Shown here piece after piece: positions 17,184 through 24,060 of a stretch of DNA of 43,532 nucleotides. The notes below the pieces were generated by a model. The model did no database searches. It was not told the DNA's origin and saw nothing but the letters and a program-made list of their open reading frames with translations. The stretch covers positions 1 to 43,532 of the forward strand of contig UQQZ01000012.1 of NCBI GenBank assembly GCA_900543305.1. The letters run 5' to 3'. The position numbers were made by a program, and so were the translations under genes. The DNA comes from an uncultured Oscillospiraceae bacterium. GTDB taxonomy: Bacteria; Bacillota; Clostridia; Oscillospirales; Acutalibacteraceae. Each line of letters starts with the position of its first letter. Within the stretch, counting starts at the first letter, position 1.

Positions 17184-18249
17184 GAAGAAAGGCCAGGAGG
17201 CCATGGACCATCAGGAACTGAATTCTTCCCAGCCGGAAGAAAACGGCCGCAAGGTTCTTTTACGGCTGCGGGACGTAAAACAGTATTTCCCGGTGAAAAA
17301 GACAAAACTCCGGGAAAAACAGCGGTATGTCCGTGCCAATGACGGGATTTCCCTGGATATTTACGAAGGGGAAACCCTGGGATTGGTGGGTGAATCCGGA
17401 TGCGGCAAATCCACCCTGGGCCGGACCATCCTGCAACTTTATCCCCAGACCGAAGGCGATATCCTCTACTATAAGGACGGAAAAGCCATCGACCTGAAAA
17501 AGCTTTCTTACGAGGAAATGCGGGTGCTGCGCAAAGATTTGCAGCTGATCTTCCAGGACCCCTACTCCTCCCTGAACCCCCGGATGACGGTGGGTCAGAT
17601 TATTGGGGAAGGCCTCACCTCCCACGGCATCTACAAGCGTGGAGACCCTGCCATGAAAGATTACATCTTCCAGGTGATGGAAGATTGCGGTTTGGCCCCC
17701 TACATGTTCAACCGGTATCCCCACCAGTTTTCCGGCGGCCAGCGGCAGAGAATCGGCATTGCCCGAAGTTTGGCGCTGTCCCCGAAGTTTGTGGTCTGCG
17801 ACGAGGCCGTGTCCGCTTTGGACGTGTCCATCCAGTCCCAGATCCTCAACCTGCTTTCGGAACTGCGGGATAAGGCCGGCCTGACCTACCTGTTTATCAC
17901 CCATGACCTGAGCGTGGTCAAGTACATCAGCGATCGGATTTGCGTGATGTATCTGGGCAACATTGTGGAACTGGCCGACTCGGAAGAGCTGTTTGCCCGA
18001 ACCCTCCACCCCTACACGGAGGCTTTGCTCTCCGCCATTCCCACCACCGAAGAGGACAACGGCGGCCGGGAACGGATTCTGCTGGAAGGGGATATCCCCA
18101 GTCCGGTGAATCCTCCCCAGGGCTGCAAGTTCCATACCCGGTGCCGCTATTGCCAGGACAAGTGCCGGCAAGAGACTCCTCAGTGGCGGGATATGGGCAA
18201 TCACCACTATGTGGCTTGCCATTTCCCTCTGACCGGGGAGAAAGGTTGA
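17173..18249 (+). CDS. Oligopeptide ABC transporter ATPase, OppF/DppF type
   Basis: Second ATPase, 358 residues. Walker A GESGCGKST, LIFQDPYSSLNPRMTVGQII, signature FSGGQRQRIGIARSLAL, Walker B FVVCDEAVSALD and FITHDLSVVKYISDR identify the OppF branch. The C-terminal domain carries CKFHTRCRYCQDKC, the same four-cysteine 5-2-3 spacing as its partner, suggesting a cluster in both subunits. The ATG at 17173 overlaps the upstream gene. An ATG at 17203 (348 residues) is possible but its AGGAGG is only 2 bases away, too close to work well, so the start is uncertain by 10 residues. It would form the ABC heterodimer under OppB/OppC. Confidence 0.94.
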   Translation: MQTEKKGQEAMDHQELNSSQPEENGRKVLLRLRDVKQYFPVKKTKLREKQRYVRANDGISLDIYEGETLGLVGESGCGKSTLGRTILQLYPQTEGDILYYKDGKAIDLKKLSYEEMRVLRKDLQLIFQDPYSSLNPRMTVGQIIGEGLTSHGIYKRGDPAMKDYIFQVMEDCGLAPYMFNRYPHQFSGGQRQRIGIARSLALSPKFVVCDEAVSALDVSIQSQILNLLSELRDKAGLTYLFITHDLSVVKYISDRICVMYLGNIVELADSEELFARTLHPYTEALLSAIPTTEEDNGGRERILLEGDIPSPVNPPQGCKFHTRCRYCQDKCRQETPQWRDMGNHHYVACHFPLTGEKG

Positions 18250-18253
18250 CACC

Positions 18254-18460
18254 ATGTTCTTTCGTAAAAAGATCAACCGGGTGGTAGATGTCAAAAAGGC
18301 GGAGGAACGTTTCCAGGAGGATCTGGAAAAGACTCCTCTGGAGAAACACGACCGCACCGCCATGATCTTGGCCGGGCTTATCGTGTTTGTGCCAGCACTG
18401 CTGCTGGTCTTGCTGATATTTGGCCTGGTACTGTATTTCTTCTTTTTCCGTTTCTTCTAA
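18254..18460 (+). CDS. Small single-pass membrane protein at the end of the opp operon
   Basis: A 68-residue protein, not recognised. About 36 mostly charged residues (RKKINRVVDVKKAEERFQED) are followed by one hydrophobic helix (about 37-68: AMILAGLIVFVPALLLVLL) ending in a Phe-rich tail. The positive-inside rule suggests a cytoplasmic N-terminus. The ATG at 18254 has GAGAAAGG about 8 bases upstream and lies 4 bases after the OppF stop. A strong terminator follows 9 bases after its stop, so it belongs to the operon. It could be an accessory or stabilising subunit of the transporter (inference only). Confidence 0.7.
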   Translation: MFFRKKINRVVDVKKAEERFQEDLEKTPLEKHDRTAMILAGLIVFVPALLLVLLIFGLVLYFFFFRFF

Positions 18461-18469
18461 CCTGCATTC

Positions 18470-18516
18470 AAAAAGCCCTCGAGGCGGCCTTTGCCGTCTT
18501 CGAGGGCTTTTTGCAT
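18470..18516 (+). terminator. Rho-independent terminator of the opp operon
   Basis: AAAAAGCCCTCGA(GG), short loop, then TCGAGGGCTTTTTG. A long GC stem followed by five T. Confidence 0.92.
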
Positions 18517-18612
18517 CAAGAAAAACACATGCCACAATAAAGTGCACGTCCTGGAGCCAACGTCAACTGGATGGAATGAAAATGAAACTCCATTAAAAAA
18601 CGGCGTCACCAC

Positions 18613-19086
18613 CCCGTCTCCACGGTGACCATGGCCCTATCCTGATTGTCATCCTACCGATTGCCATGGGCTGGAACTACTGCAGGCTCATGGTGAAATT
18701 CGTGGCACTACATCGTGATGGTGGTGCTGTGCTACACAAGCCCCCCTGGCCTATACCCTGGGCGCGGTTCCAAGGCCACCAGCCAGGTGTTCAAGTTCTG
18801 ATGCCGGATGATGGGCTCCCAGCTGCTTTTGCTGATGCTCAATGTCTGGTTCCGGCGGGCCTTTGATATCTCCGTGGGGAAGTTCATCCACAGCGGCGAC
18901 GCCTTAGCCGGTGGAGGAAGCTCCGTGTTCCTGTGCCTATTCTGTGCCCTGGCCTTCCTCAAAACCGCCCAGAAGTTTGACAGCTATCTGGCCTCCCTAC
19001 GCTTGAACGTGGCCCAGACAGGCTCCAGCATGGCCATGGAGATGGTCATGGCCGCCCGCGTCCTCAGGGGGCTGGGCCGAACCTGA
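18613..19086 (+). pseudogene. Decayed VirB6/TrbL-like conjugation membrane protein (integrative element remnant)
   Basis: Piecing together two frames restores one hydrophobic protein: VTMALS, then ILIVILPIAMGWNYCRLM in a shifted frame, then YIVMVVLCYTSPPGLYPGRG back in the first frame. A TGA stop at 18799-18801 follows, and then MGSQLLLLMLNVWFRRAFD up to NVAQTGSSMAMEMVMAARVL. This matches from memory the multi-helix type IV secretion protein of Tn1549-like clostridial conjugative elements (TrbL/VirB6 role). Two compensating frameshifts (near 18640 and 18708) and the in-frame stop show that it is dead. No other transfer genes survive. It lies on the 3' side of tRNA-Gly, a typical integration spot. 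Family match moderately sure; inactivation is clear. Confidence 0.6.
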
Positions 19087-19087
19087 T

Positions 19088-19268
19088 ATGGTGATCCGTT
19101 ATTCCAAATTCTACGACCAAGACCAAGTTGACATCGCCGAGAAGATGGAAAAAGGCTCTCAAAAAAATGGAAACACCGAAGTACCCCCAGGATACTCAAG
19201 CACTACTCAAGAAAATTTTGGACCATCCGGAGGTTCTCAGCCAGCTTCTTGAGATCATAAAACCTTAG
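19088..19268 (+). pseudogene. Fragment of an unrecognised small gene behind the conjugation remnant
   Basis: An ATG at 19088 starts MVIRYSKFYDQDQVDIAEKM. After a one-base shift near 19152 a protein-like stretch continues, ALKKMETPKYPQDTQALL and HPEVLSQLLEIIKP, to a TAG at 19266-19268. In the unshifted frame it stops earlier after low-complexity sequence. The best reading is a frameshifted short gene from the same mobile element. No family is recognised. Confidence 0.35.
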
Positions 19269-19307
19269 CTCAAAGGAGCAAAGCTAAGGATTGAAACCTT
19301 AGCTTTG
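19263..19307 (+). repeat. Three-segment inverted repeat with mutually exclusive hairpins
   Basis: CCTTAGCT (19263-19270), CAAAGCTAAGG (19279-19289) and CCTTAGCTTTG (19297-19307). The middle segment can pair with either neighbour: 8 bp with the left one, a perfect 11 bp with the right one. A fourth copy, CCTTAGCC, is at 19350. It looks like a leftover control region or element end. No T run follows. Confidence 0.6.
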
Positions 19308-19433
19308 GAGGGTAAAGTTAACATAACAACAAAAAAACACCCCCAAAAACCTTAGCCGAAATCAGTCCAAACGAGACTAACGGAGATTTAGAAGCCCATG
19401 AAAAAGCCAGGTAGAATGCGGGCTTTTACCAAC

Positions 19434-19464
19434 GCAAAAAAACCCCCAGGAAAACCTGGGGGTT
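19434..19464 (-). terminator. Terminator of tRNA-Gly
   Basis: Minus strand AAACCCCCAGG, TTTT loop, CCTGGGGGTTTTTTT directly after the encoded CCA. Confidence 0.92.
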
Positions 19465-19538
19465 TGGAGCGGGCGAAGGGAATCGAACCCTCATATTCAG
19501 CTTGGGAAGCTGATGTTCTGCCACTGAACTACGCCCGC
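19465..19538 (-). tRNA. tRNA-Gly (anticodon CCC)
   Basis: The acceptor stem GCGGGCG/CGCCCGC, D arm TAGTTCAGTGGCAGA, anticodon arm TCAGC-TTCCCAA-GCTGA (CCC at positions 34-36), T arm GAGGG-TTCGATT-CCCTT, discriminator T and encoded CCA are all present. It is 71 bases plus CCA, the usual length for bacterial glycine tRNAs. It reads GGG codons. Confidence 0.96.
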
Positions 19539-19566
19539 ATATTGCTCCGAATCTGGATACTTAGGT

Positions 19567-19595
19567 ATTATATCACGGCTGGAGACAATTGTCAA
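19567..19595 (-). promoter_or_regulatory. Perfect-consensus promoter of tRNA-Gly
   Basis: Minus strand TTGACA, 17-base spacer, TATAAT. Both hexamers match the sigma-A consensus exactly; the tRNA starts 28 bases after the -10. Confidence 0.9.
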
Positions 19596-19660
19596 CGGGC
19601 AGATTGTGGAATCTTTTTCCCGGCTATTGGATTAAAAATGTGAATATACTTTACTATAAA

Positions 19661-19710
19661 TGTCGAATTTTGAAGAATCACTGGCTTTTTTGTCGAAGAT
19701 GAGTTATAAT
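19661..19710 (+). promoter_or_regulatory. Promoter region of the XRE gene with a TGTCGAA direct repeat
   Basis: A TATAAT at 19705-19710 lies about 118 bases before the XRE start; the -35 (TGGCTT, 19682-19687) is poor. TGTCGAA occurs at 19661-19667 and again at 19691-19697, 30 bases apart (about three helix turns), bracketing the -35. It may be an operator, possibly for the XRE protein itself. The rest of 19711-19827 holds only a short CCCC/GGGG hairpin around 19755-19770. Confidence 0.4.
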
Positions 19711-19827
19711 GATACTCGCGCGTTGGACAGGTGGCTTCTCCCCCGGTTAATTCACTCCCCCGCGGGGAATGATAATGATCCGGATCTTCATGGGATCTAT
19801 TGAGTGGGAATAAGCAGGAGCGTTGTC

Positions 19828-20247
19828 ATGGCAAAAAGTTTTATGGGTTCTAACAGTTTTCTCGCGGATCGCCTCCGGCAAGCCCGCTTGCAGGCAGGTT
19901 ATTCCCAGCAGAATGTGGCAGATGCCCTAAATGTCAATCGCGCAACTTACACCTATTACGAAACAGGTAAGACCTCCCCTGACCCCGTCACGTTGGGAAG
20001 AATTGCCCGAATTTGCGGTGCGCCAATCGAATTCTTCTTTGAGGAAGAATCGGATATGTCTGCTGGCATGTTGACCGATCGGGAACGGTGTCCTAAAAAG
20101 GCACAGCCGGATCCCCAAAGAATCGGAGAATTGACCGCCGAAGAAAAATCTCTTATTGCCCTGCTGCGGTCCTCTCAAAAGGTGACCACGGAAGAAGCTG
20201 TGGAGTTTGTTCGGGATCGGATCCAGACTCGGGAAGGGAAACTTTGA
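19828..20247 (+). CDS. XRE-family helix-turn-helix transcriptional regulator
   Basis: A 139-residue DNA-binding regulator. Residues about 10-70 form the Cro/CI-type HTH_3 domain: LADRLRQARLQAGYSQQNVA, then VNRATYTYYETGKTSPDPVTLGRIA. The recognition helix is around RATYTYYE. The remaining 70 residues are polar, with an acidic FFFEEES linker and a C-terminal helical tail, and have no recognised effector domain. The ATG at 19828 is preached by GCAGGAG at 19814-19820; an in-frame GTG at 19804 has none. It stands alone between two tRNA genes, next to the mobile element relic, so it could be a survivor of that element or an ordinary chromosomal regulator. Confidence 0.87.
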   Translation: MAKSFMGSNSFLADRLRQARLQAGYSQQNVADALNVNRATYTYYETGKTSPDPVTLGRIARICGAPIEFFFEEESDMSAGMLTDRERCPKKAQPDPQRIGELTAEEKSLIALLRSSQKVTTEEAVEFVRDRIQTREGKL

Positions 20248-20341
20248 GGAAATTTTCTTCATTCGTCAAAGTTCGCCTTTTTTCGCAGGTGATAGGTGAT
20301 ACAGTAAATACGCTTTCAAAATGCAGCGTAAAATTGTTTAT

Positions 20342-20418
20342 GCGCACGTAGCTCAGCTGGATAGAGTGACAGACTCCGACTCTGTAGGCCGCTGGTTCGA
20401 ATCCAGTCGTGCGCACCA
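20342..20418 (+). tRNA. tRNA-Arg (anticodon CCG)
   Basis: Acceptor GCGCACG/CGTGCGC, D arm GCTCAGCTGGATAGAGT, anticodon arm ACAGA-CTCCGAC-TCTGT (CCG), T arm GCTGG-TTCGAAT-CCAGT, discriminator A and encoded CCA. Length is 77 with CCA. It reads CGG, a codon used often in the neighbouring genes. Confidence 0.96.
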
Positions 20419-20452
20419 AGCCCTCCAAGGTTTTCCTTGGAGGGCTTTGCTT
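20419..20452 (+). terminator. Terminator of tRNA-Arg
   Basis: AGCCCTCCAAGG, TTTT loop, CCTTGGAGGGCTTTGCTTTTT right after the CCA end. The convergent ABC operon has no good terminator of its own before this point. Confidence 0.9.
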
Positions 20453-20511
20453 TTTATTGTCCATTTTATCTGTAAATCTTTCCGTTCAATCCTCTCTAAT
20501 TTTTGCACGAC

Positions 20512-21144
20512 CTATGTGATATGTCCCCCATTCATTTCATGTACCGTATCACACAGGCAGGCAATATCCTCCCGATTATGACTGGCAAGCAAAATCGTCT
20601 TCCCTTTTTCCTTCAAGCTCAAAAGGAGGGCCCGTATATCGTCTACGCCACGATTATCTAATCCGTTCATGGGTTCATCCAGTACAAGAATATCTGGATT
20701 TTCCATGATGGCTTGGGCAATCCCCAACCGCTGCCGCATTCCCAGAGAGTATTTTCCCACGTGCTTTTTTCCCGTATTACCCAGTTCTACTAGTTCCAAT
20801 GCCTGCAAAATCTCTTCCTTTTTGATTTTACGGTTGATATTTGCCAGGAAACTCAGATTTTTATAACCAGAAAAAGTTGGCAAAAACCCTGGCGCTTCAA
20901 TGATGGCTCCCACGTTTTGGGGAATATCCACATCTTTCCCAATTCGTTTTCCCTCAACTTCTATCTCGCCGCTATCAGGATACATTAAACCACAAATGCA
21001 TTTGAATAATACTGTTTTTCCTGAACCATTTCGCCCAATAATCCCATGAATCTTCCCTGCTTCAAACTCCACTGAAACAGCGTCAAGTGCCTTTGATTCC
21101 CGAAAGGATTTGCTCACATTTCGCACAGAGATAATAGATTCCAT
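20512..21144 (-). CDS. ABC transporter ATP-binding protein (ABC-2 type exporter)
   Basis: A 210-residue stand-alone ATPase. Walker A GRNGSGKT (37-44), Q-loop region AIIEAPGFLPTFSGYKNL, signature SLGMRQRLGIAQAI, Walker B ILVLDEPMNGLD and the switch histidine in LLASHNREDI are intact. The IIEAPGF pattern is typical of the group that includes bacitracin, lantibiotic-immunity and similar ABC-2 exporters. It starts 9 bases after the preceding permease gene and is the last gene of the ECF operon. It would power the two permeases encoded just upstream. The exported compound is unknown. Confidence 0.92.
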   Translation of the reverse strand: MESIISVRNVSKSFRESKALDAVSVEFEAGKIHGIIGRNGSGKTVLFKCICGLMYPDSGEIEVEGKRIGKDVDIPQNVGAIIEAPGFLPTFSGYKNLSFLANINRKIKKEEILQALELVELGNTGKKHVGKYSLGMRQRLGIAQAIMENPDILVLDEPMNGLDNRGVDDIRALLLSLKEKGKTILLASHNREDIACLCDTVHEMNGGHIT

Positions 21145-21153
21145 CTTTCTACC

Positions 21154-22008
21154 TCACACAGATTTCAACACGTCAATATTCGTCTTCCGTATCCTTAGAA
21201 CCGACAAGATGCAAAAGATCAAAATCATAGCATACAGCCCAATCATCACGTAGGATAAGGGCGGGTAAAGAGTAGAGCCATCTAAGTCAATTTGCCCCAG
21301 CTTCATCCATGATACAGGCGACAACCGAACGAACACGGTAGCCGTCTTGCGAATCACCAACTGCCATAAGATTAACAACCCGCTGGCAATGGTTCCTACC
21401 ATACGGTTTACGCGAAGATTCAAATAAAACATAAGCACCCCTAAAAACAGCACCACGGAAAAACAGAGCAGCAAGGAAATCCCGGTGGCTCCCATCGGAG
21501 AGTAGCCGAAATACACATAGCGGTCAAAGGGGATGGAGATTCCAAACTCTGAGCCAGTGGTAGTCTGTACCAGTGTCCCGATCACCTTTCCCCAATCAAA
21601 CTGTAACTCGAGTTTCGGTAAAAGGAGCAACAGCGTCATTAGAAACGTAAAAATTGTGTACAGAAAGCTGGCAACAGCCAAATAGAAGATTTGCCCCCAA
21701 ACCCAGGTTTTTCTCCCTGCCCGTAAAACAATGTAAGGCTGTTCCAAATCGATAAACGGCGCATCGCCAAAAAGCAGCATAGCCCCCAAGGTAACAATCA
21801 GTACAACGTGATCATCCGATAGGAAAAAGGGAAACAAAAATGGAGAAATCCCCACCTGGTAATGGTCGCAAAACTGAAGGATCGGGAAAATCCGGGAATG
21901 AAAATACGCGCCTAGAAGTACAGCAACCAGGTAAATTCTGGGATTCAGCACCCATTTATATAAATTGTTTTGAGTGATAGATAAACACGCCCGCATCTTT
22001 TTACCCAT
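21154..22008 (-). CDS. ABC-2 type membrane permease, second subunit
   Basis: A 284-residue membrane protein with about six hydrophobic segments (for example FLYTIFTFLMTLLLLLP and GISLLLCFSVVLFLGVLMFY). No specific family is recognised, but gene order and hydropathy fit an ABC-2 permease. The ATG at 22008 is chosen because GGAGGAT precedes it and it overlaps the upstream stop by 8 bases (ATGGGTAA), a translational coupling arrangement. A longer open frame reaching 22128 lies inside the neighbour and is not likely used. It probably forms a heterodimer with the preceding protein. Confidence 0.78.
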   Translation of the reverse strand: MGKKMRACLSITQNNLYKWVLNPRIYLVAVLLGAYFHSRIFPILQFCDHYQVGISPFLFPFFLSDDHVVLIVTLGAMLLFGDAPFIDLEQPYIVLRAGRKTWVWGQIFYLAVASFLYTIFTFLMTLLLLLPKLELQFDWGKVIGTLVQTTTGSEFGISIPFDRYVYFGYSPMGATGISLLLCFSVVLFLGVLMFYLNLRVNRMVGTIASGLLILWQLVIRKTATVFVRLSPVSWMKLGQIDLDGSTLYPPLSYVMIGLYAMILIFCILSVLRIRKTNIDVLKSV

Positions 22009-22786
22009 TTCTGATCCTCCGCTTGCAGCTTTGCACAAATCCAAATCCAAATAATACGGTGAGCACAAGGAATAGCCCCAATGTATAAAGAAAGGAACTC
22101 CCAGGGCTTCCCAATTGAATTCTCGCATTGGTCAAATTTCCAATCATAAAATGGAAGGGCACAATTGCAATGGCATATTGTACGACTTGAATCAGGTAAT
22201 ACGCCAACATGGGCGTGGCGAGGGTGACAAATACATTGGTAACGATTGTCGAAAACCACAAGGCCATGACCGATAAAAAACCAGCGCAAAAACCTTTGCA
22301 CAAAAAGGAGACCATCAGGTAGAGCCAGGCCCATTTTTCGTTGATAAACGCTTGATAAGCGCCGTAGGCATTCATCTCATCCCCTGGCAAATAAAGTGGA
22401 TATCGTAGGGAAAATAAGGCGACCGTCAACCAATTTCCCAACACAACTGTCAACACGGCAGAGAAAAAGCAGGTCAACACCTTACTGACAGCATATTTAT
22501 TTTTTGTAGAACGCATCACGGAAAAACGAATATATCGGTTATCCCAGTCGCTGCAAAAAAGCGTTGTCCCAGGAAGGGCTGCGAACAACAAGAAAACAAT
22601 GTAAAAATCACGGTATTCCATCAGCATTTGCAGATAAAGAATAGAGGTGCTTGACGAGGTATATTGATATTCGTCAAATAGAGTAACGATATTGACAAAC
22701 GCCAATCCTAGTACAGCGAAAAGGAACGTCCACGAAATCATCGTGCGGCGCAGATCCTGTGCCATCACAAAGAGAAACTGTTTCAT
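22001..22786 (-). CDS. ABC-2 type membrane permease, first subunit
   Basis: A 261-residue protein with about six transmembrane segments. It begins MKQFLFVMAQDLRRTMISW, followed by a long external region with YLQMLMEYRDFYIVFLLFAA. The segment CSDWDNRYIRFSVMRSTKN resembles the RLIYPKxRN-like cytoplasmic loop of ABC-2 permeases that remodel after stress. The ATG at 22786 has AAGGAG 9 bases upstream; an in-frame GTG at 22807 overlaps this site. It starts 23 bases after the lipoprotein gene. Substrate unknown. Confidence 0.78.
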   Translation of the reverse strand: MKQFLFVMAQDLRRTMISWTFLFAVLGLAFVNIVTLFDEYQYTSSSTSILYLQMLMEYRDFYIVFLLFAALPGTTLFCSDWDNRYIRFSVMRSTKNKYAVSKVLTCFFSAVLTVVLGNWLTVALFSLRYPLYLPGDEMNAYGAYQAFINEKWAWLYLMVSFLCKGFCAGFLSVMALWFSTIVTNVFVTLATPMLAYYLIQVVQYAIAIVPFHFMIGNLTNARIQLGSPGSSFLYTLGLFLVLTVLFGFGFVQSCKRRIRNG

Positions 22787-22809
22787 TGCATCACGCTCCT
22801 TTTGCACCC

Positions 22810-24042
22810 TTATCCAATGTCATAGGGAATTTCCTCTCCGGTAATAGCATTGTAAATATCAAACGAAGTTTCTTCCACCTGCAAAACAGATCCGGTCCCA
22901 TCGCCCTTGTCGACTTCATACGTGTGTGCAACCGAGAACCGCCAGACCGGCAGAAATGTAAAGCGGTTTTTCTGGGAGGAAATTGGCTGTGCAATGTACT
23001 CCTGACGGATTTCGTAAATGAAGTACTCCCCCTCCAGGATCAGAGAATTGTACTTTTCTTCTTCTCTCGCCAATATTTCTTCCAAGGAAAGGGCAGTTTC
23101 CCCATTGGACGCTGTGATATCATCTGGCACAAACGTGAAATCAAAACCGGCGATCCCATTTTTATCATAACAGACTACAAGCTCTGTTCCAGATGTCAAA
23201 CTTCCATCTCCGTAGACACCGTTCAGATAGGGACTGAGAGGGAGACCATTTACAGCTACAGGATATACAAACACATAGCAGGCATCGTCCTCGGTTATCT
23301 CCAGCTTTGCAGGAGGCTCCATTTCCAGCCCGCTTACCAGTTCTTCTGAGGCTTCGTATTGCCGCTCGTTTTCTTCGTATAAATCCTCATAGTTCAAGGT
23401 ATAGCAAGCGGGTTCATCGATCACGGGAAGATCCAATTGTTCAATTACCCCTTGAATTTCACCCTGTGCTTCTTCTATGGTGGCAAACGGCAACGCCTTG
23501 CCTGTAAGGAATATTTCGTTGTTTGCATCTTTTCCATGCAGCACCAAAAGGTCATGTATTTTCAGATAGGTTTCCGTGTAAAAAAATACTCGTGTGGTAT
23601 TACACACGAAGCTGCTGCCATCTTCAAACTGATAATACGCATGTTCTCCCTCTACAAGTCCTCCGAGGGACGATGGGTTAATCTGTGAATCTACCGCGTC
23701 CTCTAACGATAACCCAAGGGCGCTCGCCGCTTCCTCTGCTGTGAAAATGCGGAGATTCCCCGTGTAGGTTGCCAGTTTCTCCTGGTTGATCAGAGAAACT
23801 TCTGCATCCACGGTAACGCCGGAATTCCAGGTTTCCGCAAGAGAGATTTGGCTGATGACCTTTTCCTCCCCAGAGCCAAATTTCTCGCTTCCAGGTTCCA
23901 GAGAAACCGTTGTGCCGGGCAGGGATACTTCGCTTACAGCTCCACTCGATAGAATCGTTTCCTCTGCCTTGTCCTTTGCTCCGCAACTGCAAAAAGCGCA
24001 CAGCAAACAACATGCTGCCAGCCAAGTAAGAATCCGTTTCAT
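22810..24042 (-). CDS. Predicted lipoprotein of the ECF operon (possibly DUF6034-like)
   Basis: A 410-residue exported protein. The N-terminus is a lipoprotein signal, MKRILTWLAACCLLC, with the likely lipidated Cys in CSCGAKD (about residue 20), followed by a Ser/Gly/Glu-rich linker. The rest is a soluble mixed alpha/beta domain with many acidic residues and no catalytic motif that I can identify. It resembles, from memory and weakly, the DUF6034 lipoproteins of Firmicutes. The ATG at 24042 has GGGGAGGG 5 bases upstream. Position between anti-sigma factor and permeases suggests an external sensor or a receptor for the exporter (inference). Confidence 0.75.
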   Translation of the reverse strand: MKRILTWLAACCLLCAFCSCGAKDKAEETILSSGAVSEVSLPGTTVSLEPGSEKFGSGEEKVISQISLAETWNSGVTVDAEVSLINQEKLATYTGNLRIFTAEEAASALGLSLEDAVDSQINPSSLGGLVEGEHAYYQFEDGSSFVCNTTRVFFYTETYLKIHDLLVLHGKDANNEIFLTGKALPFATIEEAQGEIQGVIEQLDLPVIDEPACYTLNYEDLYEENERQYEASEELVSGLEMEPPAKLEITEDDACYVFVYPVAVNGLPLSPYLNGVYGDGSLTSGTELVVCYDKNGIAGFDFTFVPDDITASNGETALSLEEILAREEEKYNSLILEGEYFIYEIRQEYIAQPISSQKNRFTFLPVWRFSVAHTYEVDKGDGTGSVLQVEETSFDIYNAITGEEIPYDIG

Positions 24043-24060
24043 AGTAACCCTCCCCATGGT

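Noticed and set aside
20454..20511. A terminator for the ECF operon just after the ATPase gene
   Set aside because: No GC hairpin with a minus-strand T run is present; the tRNA-Arg terminator stem lacks the T run in that direction.
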